DNA of 39,706 nt. Origin: an uncultured Synechococcaceae cyanobacterium. GTDB lineage: Bacteria > Cyanobacteriota > Cyanobacteriia > PCC-6307 > Cyanobiaceae. A model generated the notes under the pieces. The model was not told where the DNA came from. It ran no database searches and was given only the letters and a program-made list of their open reading frames with translations. The position numbers and the translations under genes were made by a program. This document shows, one piece after another, positions 17,806 through 27,110 of the stretch; the first letter of the stretch is position 1; each line of letters begins with the position of its first letter. The stretch is from NCBI GenBank assembly GCA_902578445.1, contig CACHDC010000011.1:1-39706 (forward strand), given 5' to 3'.

Positions 17806-19416
17806 ATGTCAAAATTTGTATTTGTCACCGGAGGAGTAGTTTCTAGCATTGGTAAAGGGATTGTAGCTGCAAGCTTAGGAAGATTATTAAAATCTAGAGG
17901 ATATAGTGTTTCAATATTAAAACTAGATCCATATCTAAATGTTGATCCAGGAACAATGAGCCCTTTTCAACATGGAGAAGTATTTGTAACCGAAGATGGG
18001 GCTGAAACCGATCTAGATTTAGGTCACTATGAAAGATTTACTGATACTGCAATGACTAGGTTAAATAGTGTGACTACTGGATCTATTTATCAAGCAGTTA
18101 TTAATAAAGAAAGAAGAGGTAATTATAACGGTGGAACTGTGCAAGTAATACCTCACATAACGGGAGAAATTAGAGAAAGGATTCATAGAGTAGCTGCTAA
18201 CAGCAATGCAGATATTATTATTACTGAAATTGGTGGAACAGTTGGTGATATTGAATCTCTACCTTTTTTAGAGGCAATAAGAGAATTCAAAAATGATGTC
18301 AATAGGAACGATGTTGCATACATACACGTAACATTACTTCCTTACATCAAAACCTCTGGCGAAATAAAAACTAAACCAACACAACATTCGGTGAAAGAAT
18401 TAAGATCAATTGGAATTCAGCCAGATTTACTTGTATGCCGAAGTGATAAATCTATTAATGAAGCTCTTAAAAAAAAGCTTAGTGGTTTTTGCGGTGTCAA
18501 TATGAACTCTGTAATTGAAGCTTTAGATGCAGACAGTATATATTCTGTACCTCTTTCTTTAAAAAAAGAAGGTTTATGCAAAGAAACCTTGAAGTATTTA
18601 GACCTTGAAGATAAAAAATGTGATTTGAAAAATTGGGAGCAACTAATACACAACCTAAGAAATCCTGGAGATCCAATAAAAGTTGCACTTGTAGGCAAAT
18701 ATATTGAACTTGGAGATGCATATTTATCCGTTGTTGAAGCTTTAAGACATGCATGCATTGAACAAAGGGCTTTATTAGATTTACATTGGGTAAGTGCTGA
18801 AATGATAGAAAAAAATTCAGCAGAAACTTACTTAAATGAAGTTGATGCAATTGTCGTACCTGGGGGATTTGGCAATAGAGGAGTAAATGGAAAAATTTCG
18901 GCTATAAAATTCGCAAGAGAAAATAAAATTCCCTTTTTAGGTTTGTGCCTTGGCATGCAATGTGCAGTTATAGAATGGGCCAGGAATGTAGCTAATCTTC
19001 CAGATGCATCTAGTTCAGAACTAGACCCAAACACTCAAAATCCAGTGATACATTTATTACCAGAACAGGAAGATGTAGTTGATTTAGGTGGGACAATGAG
19101 ACTTGGAGTTTATCCATGTAGACTGACAAAAAATACAACTGGAAAAAACTTATATGATGAGGATGTTATTTATGAGAGACATCGGCATAGATACGAATTT
19201 AATAATTACTACAAACAAAGTTTTTTAGATTCTGGATACAAAATTAGTGGTACATCACCAGATGGCAGATTAGTTGAGTTAATTGAGTTAGAAAATCATC
19301 CATACTTCTTAGCCTGTCAATATCATCCTGAGTTTTTATCAAGACCTGGCAAACCTCATCCTTTATTTAAAGGATTAATAAAAGCCTCTCAAGATAAGTT
19401 AACTCAATCAAATTAA
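17806..19416 (+). CDS. pyrG: CTP synthase
   Basis: PyrG aminates UTP to CTP using ATP and glutamine. The N-terminal synthetase domain opens [18 protein letters not shown] (P-loop) and contains [20 protein letters not shown] and [15 protein letters not shown]. The C-terminal glutamine amidotransferase domain has GGFGNRG, the nucleophile Cys in [10 protein letters not shown] (near residue 383), and the His/Glu pair in YHPEFLSRP. At 536 residues it is full length. The canonical start is fixed by an in-frame stop at 17794-17796. Its spacing to the upstream AAGGAGG is abnormal. queE follows 18 bases after the stop. Confidence 0.98.
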   Translation: MSKFVFVTGGVVSSIGKGIVAASLGRLLKSRGYSVSILKLDPYLNVDPGTMSPFQHGEVFVTEDGAETDLDLGHYERFTDTAMTRLNSVTTGSIYQAVINKERRGNYNGGTVQVIPHITGEIRERIHRVAANSNADIIITEIGGTVGDIESLPFLEAIREFKNDVNRNDVAYIHVTLLPYIKTSGEIKTKPTQHSVKELRSIGIQPDLLVCRSDKSINEALKKKLSGFCGVNMNSVIEALDADSIYSVPLSLKKEGLCKETLKYLDLEDKKCDLKNWEQLIHNLRNPGDPIKVALVGKYIELGDAYLSVVEALRHACIEQRALLDLHWVSAEMIEKNSAETYLNEVDAIVVPGGFGNRGVNGKISAIKFARENKIPFLGLCLGMQCAVIEWARNVANLPDASSSELDPNTQNPVIHLLPEQEDVVDLGGTMRLGVYPCRLTKNTTGKNLYDEDVIYERHRHRYEFNNYYKQSFLDSGYKISGTSPDGRLVELIELENHPYFLACQYHPEFLSRPGKPHPLFKGLIKASQDKLTQSN

Positions 19417-19434
19417 TATTCTTTATTTTTTTGA

Positions 19435-20112
19435 ATGAAAATGACAAATTTTTTACCCTTAGTCGAACAATTTCATTCATTACAAGGTGAAGGTTATCAC
19501 GCTGGAAAAAGTGCTTTTTTTGTAAGATTAGCCGGATGCAAAGTTGGATGTTCGTGGTGCGATACCAAGAATTCATGGGACGAGAAAAAACACCCTTCTA
19601 TATCAATTGAAAAAATAATAGATCGCATAAAAATTGCCAGAAAAAAAGGAGCATCTTTTTGCGTTATTACAGGTGGAGAACCTTTACAACATAACTTGGA
19701 TAATTTTTGCAAAGCTATAAAAAAAATGACAGTGGGAGAAGAACAAAAGCCAATGAAGATTCATATTGAGACAAGTGGAGTTAATTCGATATCAGGAAGC
19801 TATGACTGGATTACTTTATCTCCTAAAAGACACTCACCTCCAAAAAATTATTTTTTAAAAAACTGTAATGAGATCAAAATAATCATAAATGAAATAGAAG
19901 ATATTGAATTTGCTATTCAAATAAAAAAAGAAACTTTAAAACAATATCAACTCTCTAAAAGCGAAGATGGCCTCAAAAAAGAAGATAAAATTTTTTATTT
20001 ACAGCCAGCATGGAACAATGCGAATGGTTTTTCTCTTGCTATTGATTTCGTAAAAAATAACCCCGATTGGAAATTGAGCCTTCAAACTCACAAATACTTA
20101 AAAATTAATTGA
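19435..20112 (+). CDS. queE: 7-carboxy-7-deazaguanine synthase
   Basis: A radical SAM enzyme that contracts 6-carboxytetrahydropterin to 7-carboxy-7-deazaguanine, the second dedicated step toward preQ0 and queuosine. The N-terminus FHSLQGEGYHAGKSAFFVRL is followed by the [4Fe-4S] cluster motif CKVGCSWC (CxxxCxxC) near residues 37-44 and the partner tryptophan and aspartate in WCDTKNSWD. The SAM-binding stretch ITGGEPLQH and IHIETSG follow. Length 225. The start may be ATG 19435 or ATG 19441; neither has a strong Shine-Dalgarno sequence. It is followed by queC 6 bases later, forming a 7-deazaguanine pair. QueD, QueF and Tgt are not in the window. Confidence 0.94.
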   Translation: MKMTNFLPLVEQFHSLQGEGYHAGKSAFFVRLAGCKVGCSWCDTKNSWDEKKHPSISIEKIIDRIKIARKKGASFCVITGGEPLQHNLDNFCKAIKKMTVGEEQKPMKIHIETSGVNSISGSYDWITLSPKRHSPPKNYFLKNCNEIKIIINEIEDIEFAIQIKKETLKQYQLSKSEDGLKKEDKIFYLQPAWNNANGFSLAIDFVKNNPDWKLSLQTHKYLKIN

Positions 20113-20118
20113 AATCAT

Positions 20119-20793
20119 ATGACTCTTAAAAATAAATCGATAGTAGTTTTATTATCTGGAGGTTTAGATTCTTCTACAGTTACTGGTATCGCCAAAAAAT
20201 CCGAAGCTAAAATTTTTGGCCTTTCATTTGACTACGGTCAACGTCATAAAAAAGAATTGAATTCTGCATCAATAATTGCAAAACACTTTGATATCAACGA
20301 ATTTAAAATCATTAAGCTTGACTTATCTTTATGGGGAGGCTCGTCATTAACTGATACTCAAAAAAATATTCCAATAGAAGGAGTACAAACTAATAAAATT
20401 CCTAATACTTATGTTCCCGGGAGAAATACTATATTTATTTCCGTTGCACTAAGTTATGCCGAAGCAATAGATGCTGATTTTATAGGATTAGGAGTTAATG
20501 CACTAGATTATTCTGGTTATCCAGATTGCAGACCTGACTACATTAAAAAATTTCAAGAGTTAGCAGACTTAGCCAATAAAAGAGGAAGAGAAAATAATCC
20601 AATAAAACTTTGGACACCACTATTAGATTTAAATAAAGAGGAAATTATTAAATTAGCTTTTGATAATCATGTCCCTTTAGATAAAACATGGAGTTGTTAT
20701 TCGGGTAATTCAAAACCATGCGGTAAGTGTGATAGCTGCAGAATTAGAAATGCTGCTTATGAAAAATGGCTTAATAACAATAATAAAAAATGA
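20119..20793 (+). CDS. queC: 7-cyano-7-deazaguanine (preQ0) synthase
   Basis: QueC uses ATP and ammonia to turn 7-carboxy-7-deazaguanine into preQ0. The PP-loop VVLLSGGLDSSTV is at about residues 9-21. Family segments FDYGQRHKKEL, YVPGRNTIF and GVNALDYSGYPDCRP follow. The C-terminal zinc site is CYSGNSKPCGKCDSCRIRN, with four cysteines. At 224 residues it is of normal length. It starts 6 bases after queE. Its TGA overlaps the pabB start as ATGA, tying deazaguanine and folate genes into one transcript. Confidence 0.96.
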   Translation: MTLKNKSIVVLLSGGLDSSTVTGIAKKSEAKIFGLSFDYGQRHKKELNSASIIAKHFDINEFKIIKLDLSLWGGSSLTDTQKNIPIEGVQTNKIPNTYVPGRNTIFISVALSYAEAIDADFIGLGVNALDYSGYPDCRPDYIKKFQELADLANKRGRENNPIKLWTPLLDLNKEEIIKLAFDNHVPLDKTWSCYSGNSKPCGKCDSCRIRNAAYEKWLNNNNKK

Positions 20794-22106
20794 AAATAAA
20801 AAAAATAATTCTAGAAAAATGGATAGATCCAGCACTGATTACACATCATGTAACAAAAAAATTTGGAGATAAAGGATTAGCTTGGCTAGACAGCGATGGC
20901 AAAGAAAATGGGGAATGGTCAATAATAGGAATTAAACCTAAAAAAATTATCCAATCTAGAGATATCAACAACTTAGACAAAACTAATAATCCATTTGATA
21001 ATTTAAAAAATATTGAAAAAGGATTTTGGATCGGATGGTTAAGTTATGAAGCTGGAATTTACATAGAACCAAAAAACCCGTGGCGAAAATCAAATATGGC
21101 AACTTTATGGATTGCATCATATGATCCAATCATTAAATGTAATCTAATAAAAAAAGAAATCATTATCGAAGGCACGAACTCATCTGAACTAATGAATTAT
21201 AAAAACATAATCAACAATATAAAAAAAATTGAAGAAGAAAATATTATTAAAACAAATTTGAATTTTGATTTTTCAAAAATAAATTTGGACGAAATGGCCG
21301 AAAAATTTCAGAAAAATATTCTAAAATTGAAAAAATTAATTTCCCTAGGGGATATATTTCAAGCAAACCTAACAACTAAATGCGAAATTGAATCTTCCAA
21401 AAACTATAATCCTCTGGATATTTATTTGAAAATAAGAAAGAAATTAAGAGCTCCCTTTGGAGGAATAATAATAACAAATGAAAATTATAAAGAGGCTGTA
21501 TTATCTACCTCGCCAGAAAGATTTATAAAAATAGATAATAAAAATTTTGTAGAATCAAGACCTATCAAAGGTACTAGATCTAGAAATAAGGATTTAAATC
21601 AAGACGCACTTAATGCTATCGATTTAATAACGAATGAAAAAGATAGAGCCGAAAATATTATGATTGTTGACCTAATAAGAAATGATTTAAGTAAAGTTTG
21701 CGAAACAGGTAGCATTATGGTGCCAGAAATATTAAAACTTGAAAGTTTCTTAAAAGTGCATCATTTAACATCGGTAATCAGAGGAAAATTAAAACATGAC
21801 AAGACCTGGATTGATTTACTAAAAGCTTGTTGGCCTGGAGGCTCTATAACAGGAGCACCTAAATTAAGATCATGTCAGAGACTTTTTGAATTAGAAGAAT
21901 GTGAACGCGGACCATACTGTGGCTCATTTTTGAAGCTTGACTGGAATGGAGAGTTTGACAGCAATATACTAATAAGATCATTTTTAATTAAAGACAAAAA
22001 AATCAATATATATGCTGGTTGCGGAATAGTTATTGACTCAAACCCTGAAGAGGAAACTAATGAACTAAAGTGGAAACTTTTACCGTTAATTGATTCACTA
22101 AAATGA
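20790..22106 (+). CDS. pabB: Aminodeoxychorismate synthase component I (PabB)
   Basis: A chorismate-utilising enzyme of 438 residues. The C-terminal chorismate-binding domain shows GDIFQANLTTK, STSPERFI, RPIKGTRSR, DRAENIMIVDLIRNDL, VHHLTSVIRG and WPGGSITGAPK. The lysine in PIKGT is the mark of aminodeoxychorismate synthases; anthranilate synthases usually have alanine there (PIAGT), so PabB is favoured over TrpE. The glutaminase subunit PabA is not in the window. It overlaps queC by four bases at its start and pabC by four at its end, both as ATGA, indicating tight translational coupling. It makes 4-amino-4-deoxychorismate for the p-aminobenzoate part of folate. Confidence 0.92.
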   Translation: MKIKKIILEKWIDPALITHHVTKKFGDKGLAWLDSDGKENGEWSIIGIKPKKIIQSRDINNLDKTNNPFDNLKNIEKGFWIGWLSYEAGIYIEPKNPWRKSNMATLWIASYDPIIKCNLIKKEIIIEGTNSSELMNYKNIINNIKKIEEENIIKTNLNFDFSKINLDEMAEKFQKNILKLKKLISLGDIFQANLTTKCEIESSKNYNPLDIYLKIRKKLRAPFGGIIITNENYKEAVLSTSPERFIKIDNKNFVESRPIKGTRSRNKDLNQDALNAIDLITNEKDRAENIMIVDLIRNDLSKVCETGSIMVPEILKLESFLKVHHLTSVIRGKLKHDKTWIDLLKACWPGGSITGAPKLRSCQRLFELEECERGPYCGSFLKLDWNGEFDSNILIRSFLIKDKKINIYAGCGIVIDSNPEEETNELKWKLLPLIDSLK

Positions 22107-22930
22107 TTGAAGCATTAGGCTGGTACAAGGATCAATGGTTAGATATTGATAGAATATTTATTGCTGCTAATAATAGAGGATTAAAATTTGCAGATGGTAT
22201 ATTTGAAACCATTTTGATAAAAGAAAACAAACCTATTCTTTTTGATACACATCTGAAAAGGTTAGAAAATAGTAGCAAGATTTTAAATATAAATCTCAAA
22301 ATAAATGAAGTAACTTTGAGACAACTTATTCAAGATGGAATTAGAAAGTTATCGCTTAAAAATGATCAATTTGCTTCAGTAAGAATCAACTATAGTCGAG
22401 GAACTAATAAAGGCCGAAAACTAACAATTGATAGCACTTCAGAGACAAAAGATTTGGATAATTTATGGCTTGAGTTCTATAGAATCAAACCAAATTTTCA
22501 TCCGATAAGCGTTTGCATTAGTCAAACGGAAAAAATAAATGAATTCAGTCTTATAAACAAATGCAAAACATTTTCATATAATCAGGCAATACAAGTTTTG
22601 ATAGAAGCTAATGAAAAATCATTTGATGATTGTATCCTTTTGAATACATCAGGTGAACTTTGTTGTGGAAGTACATTTAATCTTCTAATTAACAGAAATA
22701 ATCAATGGATAACTCCTAGAAAAGAAAGCGGCTGTTTAGAGGGGATTATGGTTTCTGAAGCTTTAAAATTGAAAATTGTAAAAGAAGAATTAATTCTTCC
22801 AGAATTTCAAAATGATGACATAATAGTTGCAATTAATAGCTTATCTTGCAGACAAATTAATCAGATTAATGATTTAAAGCTTAAACCTAAATTCGATCCA
22901 ATTTACTTTTGGGATTTATTATATAGTTGA
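22103..22930 (+). CDS. pabC: Aminotransferase class IV, probable aminodeoxychorismate lyase
   Basis: A PLP fold-type IV protein of 275 residues. The N-terminal segment NNRGLKFADGIFETI resembles PabC and branched-chain aminotransferases. The PLP lysine is probably in LINKCKTFSYNQAI, and GSTFNLLI matches the cofactor phosphate-binding region. Context decides the call: it is fused by a 4-base ATGA overlap to pabB, and PabC releases pyruvate from the PabB product to give p-aminobenzoate. A branched-chain aminotransferase or D-alanine aminotransferase activity cannot be excluded. Its last 28 bases overlap the convergent cobA gene, with no room for a separate terminator. Confidence 0.88.
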   Translation: MIEALGWYKDQWLDIDRIFIAANNRGLKFADGIFETILIKENKPILFDTHLKRLENSSKILNINLKINEVTLRQLIQDGIRKLSLKNDQFASVRINYSRGTNKGRKLTIDSTSETKDLDNLWLEFYRIKPNFHPISVCISQTEKINEFSLINKCKTFSYNQAIQVLIEANEKSFDDCILLNTSGELCCGSTFNLLINRNNQWITPRKESGCLEGIMVSEALKLKIVKEELILPEFQNDDIIVAINSLSCRQINQINDLKLKPKFDPIYFWDLLYS

Positions 22931-23718
22931 ACTTTATTAATATCTGGTAAATAGACATCAGATACTTTAGTTATATTGTTATTAACCTTAAATTCAACAA
23001 TTTTTCCAATAACGATAATTGATGGAGCTAAAAATTCTTTATCTTTGATTTTATCCGGAAGATTATCTAATTTCTCTATAAAACATTTTTGATTTTTTAA
23101 AGTAGCTTCTTGAATAACAGCACATTTAGTACTCTTATCTAAACCACCTAGAATTAATTCTTCCACAATAAATTCAATATTTTTTATACCCATAAAAATT
23201 ACTAAGCTATCTGATGATTTAGCTAAATCTCTCCAATTCACTGTCTTTTTTTCCTTATCTACACGCTCATGTCCAGTGACGAAAGTTACAGAACTCGCAG
23301 CATCTCTATGAGTAAGTGGAATACCAAAGTATGTGGGGGCAGCTATACCAGAAGTAATCCCTGGCACTATTTCAACTGAAACTCCATTTTCTTCTAAAAA
23401 CGATACTTCTTCACCACCTCTTGAAAAGACAAAAGGATCTCCCCCTTTAAGCCTTACAACATTTTTGCCTTCTTTTGCCAATTTCAAAATAAGAGCATTG
23501 GTTTCAGCCTGAGGTACAGAACACTTCCCAGCTCTTTTACCTACATGGAAAATTTCTGTATTTTTTCCTGCCTCTTGTGTTATTTCATCCGGGATTAAAG
23601 CATCATGAACTAATGCATCACAAGTTTTTATTAGGCGTAAAGCTTTAAGAGTTAAAAGCTCAGGGTCGCCAGGACCTGCTCCAACTAAATAAACAATGCC
23701 GGGCACAATAATCTCCAT
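22903..23718 (-). CDS. cobA: Uroporphyrinogen-III C-methyltransferase
   Basis: The enzyme adds two methyl groups from SAM to uroporphyrinogen III, making precorrin-2 for siroheme and cobalamin. At 271 residues the family motifs are clear: YLVGAGPGDPELLTLKA, LVHDALIP, VGKRAGKC, VRLKGGDPFVFSRGGEE, VPGITSGIAAPTYFGIPLTH and VTGHE. There is no CysG-type oxidase/chelatase domain, so it is the single-function form. A TTG at 23724 is also in frame, but the ATG at 23718 is preferred. Only 30 bases separate it from the divergent MFS gene, so promoters must overlap or lie inside coding sequence. Confidence 0.95.
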   Translation of the reverse strand: MEIIVPGIVYLVGAGPGDPELLTLKALRLIKTCDALVHDALIPDEITQEAGKNTEIFHVGKRAGKCSVPQAETNALILKLAKEGKNVVRLKGGDPFVFSRGGEEVSFLEENGVSVEIVPGITSGIAAPTYFGIPLTHRDAASSVTFVTGHERVDKEKKTVNWRDLAKSSDSLVIFMGIKNIEFIVEELILGGLDKSTKCAVIQEATLKNQKCFIEKLDNLPDKIKDKEFLAPSIIVIGKIVEFKVNNNITKVSDVYLPDINKVQLYNKSQK

Positions 23719-23748
23719 TAACAAGTATGGTAGTAGAAGTTAATCGAA

Positions 23749-25032
23749 ATGAAGGTAAATATTGTGAAAGAAAGTTTATTAAAGCCAAATAAAAAATTTA
23801 CTCTTCTTAGTGCGTTTATTACTCTTTTAAATGATCGTTTAAGTGAAAGTATACTGTTACCCATACTACCTTCATTTGTTTTACTTTTTGACTCTAAAGC
23901 AAGTACATATGGTTTATTATCATGCACTTACCAATTAGCTCAATTTACAGCTTCTCCTTTTATAGGACTTATGAGTGATAGATATGGAAGAAGACCTGTT
24001 ACTCTTTTTTGTATTACTGGTTCAGTAATAGGAATATCAATATTATCTTTTACGGTTCTTTTTAATTGGTCAAATTCAATAGCTTCTATCCCGTTATTTT
24101 TATTATTTTTAGCTAGACTCATAGATGGATTAAGTGGGGGAACTGCAGCTACCGCGACAACAATTCTTGCAGATATTTCAAGCCCTGAAAAAAGAGCAAA
24201 AACATTTGGTCTTATTGGTGTAGCTTTTGGTTTAAGTTTTTTCTTAGGTAATATTTTTGTTGTAATTTTTGCAAAAAATACAAATAATAATTTTATTATT
24301 CCAGTTCTAATAGCCTCAATCATTCCAATAATAAATTTCATCCTTGTATTTTTTTACTTACCAGAAACCAAGCCTAATAGTGACTCAAATAAATCAACAA
24401 CTATTTTAAAAAACCCTTTAAAAGAACTATTTACAGTTTTCAAAGAAGAAAAAATTAAAAAATTATCATTAGCTTTCTTTATTTACTTTATTGCTTTTAC
24501 TGGACTCACCAATATCCTTATATTTTTCCTTCAAGAATCATTAAACTGGACGACGAAAGCATCAAGTGGAACTCTTGTTGTAGTAGGAGTAATTGCAATT
24601 ATCGTTCAAGGAGGACTAATAGGGCCTCTGGTAAAGAAATTTGGCGAAATGCGATTAACACTTATCGGATCAGGCTTTATTCTTGTAGCATGTGCTCTTT
24701 TAATAACTGCTCCAAAAGAAAATGCAACAATTAATATTTATTCAGCTGTTTCATTTTTAGCCGTTGGGGCAGGACTAATTACGCCCACCTTAAGAGCACT
24801 AATATCAAAGAAATTAGACGTTGATAAACAAGGATCAATTTTAAGTAACCTTCAAGGTCTACAGAGTCTTGGAGGTGTTTTAGGAATTGCAATGGCTGGA
24901 AGGGTTTATGATAGTTTTGGTCCTAAATCACCTTTTATAGCTGGTTCCGTTATCTTACTTTTCATGATATACCTTATTGCAGAGGGTAAAAATAATAATT
25001 TTTTTAAAAATCAAAAATCAAAAGTTTTTTAA
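23749..25032 (+). CDS. Major facilitator superfamily transporter
   Basis: A 427-residue protein with about 12 hydrophobic segments. The loop 2-3 signature SDRYGRRPVTLF (MFS motif A) lies near residues 76-87, and the central hydrophilic loop near 205-225 is Lys/Asn/Thr-rich. It resembles TetA/drug:H+ antiporter-type (DHA1) members. The cargo is unknown, and drug export should not be assumed. Starts at ATG 23749; a GTG at 23764 would also work and would enlarge the 30-base gap to cobA. Its TAA overlaps the ppk start by one base (TAATG), so transporter and polyphosphate kinase are coupled. Confidence 0.9.
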   Translation: MKVNIVKESLLKPNKKFTLLSAFITLLNDRLSESILLPILPSFVLLFDSKASTYGLLSCTYQLAQFTASPFIGLMSDRYGRRPVTLFCITGSVIGISILSFTVLFNWSNSIASIPLFLLFLARLIDGLSGGTAATATTILADISSPEKRAKTFGLIGVAFGLSFFLGNIFVVIFAKNTNNNFIIPVLIASIIPIINFILVFFYLPETKPNSDSNKSTTILKNPLKELFTVFKEEKIKKLSLAFFIYFIAFTGLTNILIFFLQESLNWTTKASSGTLVVVGVIAIIVQGGLIGPLVKKFGEMRLTLIGSGFILVACALLITAPKENATINIYSAVSFLAVGAGLITPTLRALISKKLDVDKQGSILSNLQGLQSLGGVLGIAMAGRVYDSFGPKSPFIAGSVILLFMIYLIAEGKNNNFFKNQKSKVF

Positions 25033-27110
25033 TGAAAAGCCAGACTGATGTTTTTATTAATAGAGAATTAAGTTGGATTGAATTCAATAAAAGAGTACTC
25101 CTAACTGGTATGGAAAAGGAGTACAAAATCCTAGATAAAGTGAAATTTTGTGCAATTTTTAGCAATAATCTTGATGAATTTTTTATGGTAAGAGTAGCTT
25201 CATTAAAGGCGCAAGTTGAAGCGGAAATTACTAAAAAAAGTATTGACGGACTTACCCCTAAAGAGCAATTAACAAAAATCAACAAGGAAGTAAAAAAATT
25301 AACTACTCTTCAAGAGAGCTATGTAAATAATGAATTAAATAACGAATTAAAAGAGCAAGGTGTGATTTTAAAAAAATATAAGGATCTAAGTGAAAATCAA
25401 AAAAATTGGTGTAATAACTTCTTTACTTCATCTATTTTCCCATTACTAACTCCATTAGTTGTCGATCCAGCACATCCATTCCCTTTTATAAGTAATTTAA
25501 GTCTAAATTTAGCAGCTTTAATAAAAGATGAGGAAGATTCTAAAGATCAGTTTGTCAGAGTCAAAATCCCAACAAAAAATATAAATCGATTTATACAAAT
25601 TCCCAATGAAATTAATCAACATAGTGATGAAAGTTCTCATGTCTTCATAAGTGTTGAAGATTTAATTGGAAATAATATAAATACTTTATTTAATGGAATG
25701 GAATGTATAGATTACTCCTTTTTTAGAGTGACAAGAGATGCGGATTTAGAATTAAAAGAACTTGAAGCTGATGATCTTCTTTTAGCAGTTGAACAAAGTT
25801 TGCAAAAAAGAAGATTAGGTGGAGATGTAGTTAGATTAGAAGTTGAATCGGATATGCCAGAAAATATTCTAAAGTTACTTATTGGAAGTATCTCAATACA
25901 AGAAGAATATATATACTTTTGCAAAGGTTTATTGGGCTTAGACGATTTAAATCAGCTAACAAAAATTAATAGAGATGATTTAAAAGATAATCTACTGATT
26001 GGGAAAACTCACCCAGAATTAAAAAATTTAGATTTATCTACAAACAAAAATCAAAATTCTATTTTTAAGATACTTAGGAAAAAAAATATTCTGCTTCATC
26101 ATCCCTACGACTTATTTAGAACTTCAGTTGAAGAATTTATAAACAGAGCAGCTGATGATCCACTTGTAATGGCGATAAAAATTACTTTATATCGAGTTTC
26201 AAAGGATTCTCCTATCATCACAGCTTTAATGAGAGCTGCAGAAAATGGGAAAGAAGTAATGACTCTTGTTGAACTAAAAGCAAGATTTGATGAAGACAAT
26301 AATATTCAATGGGCAAAACAACTGGAACAAGCTGGAATTCATGTTGTCTATGGAATTATAGGATTTAAAACACATACAAAAATAGCTTTAATAGTTAGAA
26401 AAGAAAAAGGACGATTAAGAAATTATTTTCATATTGGAACTGGAAACTATAACTCTAATACTTCAAAGTTTTATACAGATTTAGGATTACTCTCAACAGA
26501 TCCTGAAATCGCATCCGATTTACTTGAGTTATTTAATTACTTATCTGGATTTTCTAAACAAAAAAGTTATCAAAAATTATTAGTTTCTCCCTCATCGATG
26601 AGAAAGAAGTTTATATTTCTCATAAAGAGAGAAATTAAGAATGCAGAAAAAGGTAAAAAGGCTGAAATAATTGCAAAAATGAATTCCTTAGTAGACCCAG
26701 AAATAATTAACCTTCTTTATTTAGCTTCAGACTCAGGTGTAAAAATTAGTCTTATCGTACGGGGAATTTGTTGCTTATATCCCCAAAGAACAAATTTAAG
26801 TGAAAATATTAAAGTTAAAAGTATCATTGGCCATTTTCTTGAACATTCAAGAATTTTTTGGTTTTGTAATAACGGTGATAATGAGGTTTTTATTGGAAGT
26901 GCAGATTGGATGAGGAGAAATCTTGATAGAAGAATAGAAGCTGTTACTCCGATAGAGGATTATGAATTGAAATCCAAAATATACTCGCTTTTGCAAACCT
27001 ACATTAAAGATGATTACTTTTCTTGGATAATGAAGGAAGATGGTTCTTATTCGAAATCTAAATTAGATTCATCCGATAATCGTTCTCAAATTGACCTCAT
27101 AAAAAAATAA
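25032..27110 (+). CDS. ppk: Polyphosphate kinase 1
   Basis: PPK1 polymerises the gamma phosphate of ATP into polyphosphate. The 692 residues show the N-terminal domain INRELSWIEFNKRVL, the head domain with NLDEFFMVRVASLKAQV, and PHPFPFISNLSLNLA as AHPFPFISNLSLNL. The phospholipase-D-like catalytic domains carry the phosphorylated His at about 448 in GFKTHTKIALIVRKE, then HIGTGNYNSNTSKFYTDLGL and the second HFLEHSRIFWF. ATG at 25032 overlaps the stop of the MFS gene by one base. No Pho-box-like repeat can be seen directly upstream because the start lies inside the previous gene. It is followed by a 208-base spacer before the sigma gene. Confidence 0.97.
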   Translation: MKSQTDVFINRELSWIEFNKRVLLTGMEKEYKILDKVKFCAIFSNNLDEFFMVRVASLKAQVEAEITKKSIDGLTPKEQLTKINKEVKKLTTLQESYVNNELNNELKEQGVILKKYKDLSENQKNWCNNFFTSSIFPLLTPLVVDPAHPFPFISNLSLNLAALIKDEEDSKDQFVRVKIPTKNINRFIQIPNEINQHSDESSHVFISVEDLIGNNINTLFNGMECIDYSFFRVTRDADLELKELEADDLLLAVEQSLQKRRLGGDVVRLEVESDMPENILKLLIGSISIQEEYIYFCKGLLGLDDLNQLTKINRDDLKDNLLIGKTHPELKNLDLSTNKNQNSIFKILRKKNILLHHPYDLFRTSVEEFINRAADDPLVMAIKITLYRVSKDSPIITALMRAAENGKEVMTLVELKARFDEDNNIQWAKQLEQAGIHVVYGIIGFKTHTKIALIVRKEKGRLRNYFHIGTGNYNSNTSKFYTDLGLLSTDPEIASDLLELFNYLSGFSKQKSYQKLLVSPSSMRKKFIFLIKREIKNAEKGKKAEIIAKMNSLVDPEIINLLYLASDSGVKISLIVRGICCLYPQRTNLSENIKVKSIIGHFLEHSRIFWFCNNGDNEVFIGSADWMRRNLDRRIEAVTPIEDYELKSKIYSLLQTYIKDDYFSWIMKEDGSYSKSKLDSSDNRSQIDLIKK

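Noticed and set aside
18417-18850. Two overlapping minus-strand reading frames inside pyrG
   Set aside because: They are shadows of the strongly supported pyrG frame, with no motif, start context or similarity.
20790-22106. Anthranilate synthase TrpE instead of PabB
   Set aside because: PIKGT with lysine rather than PIAGT, plus coupling to a class IV aminotransferase, favours PabB.
23940-24341. 133-codon minus-strand frame inside the MFS gene
   Set aside because: A mirror of the transporter's codon pattern; the hydrophobic MFS frame is clearly the real one.
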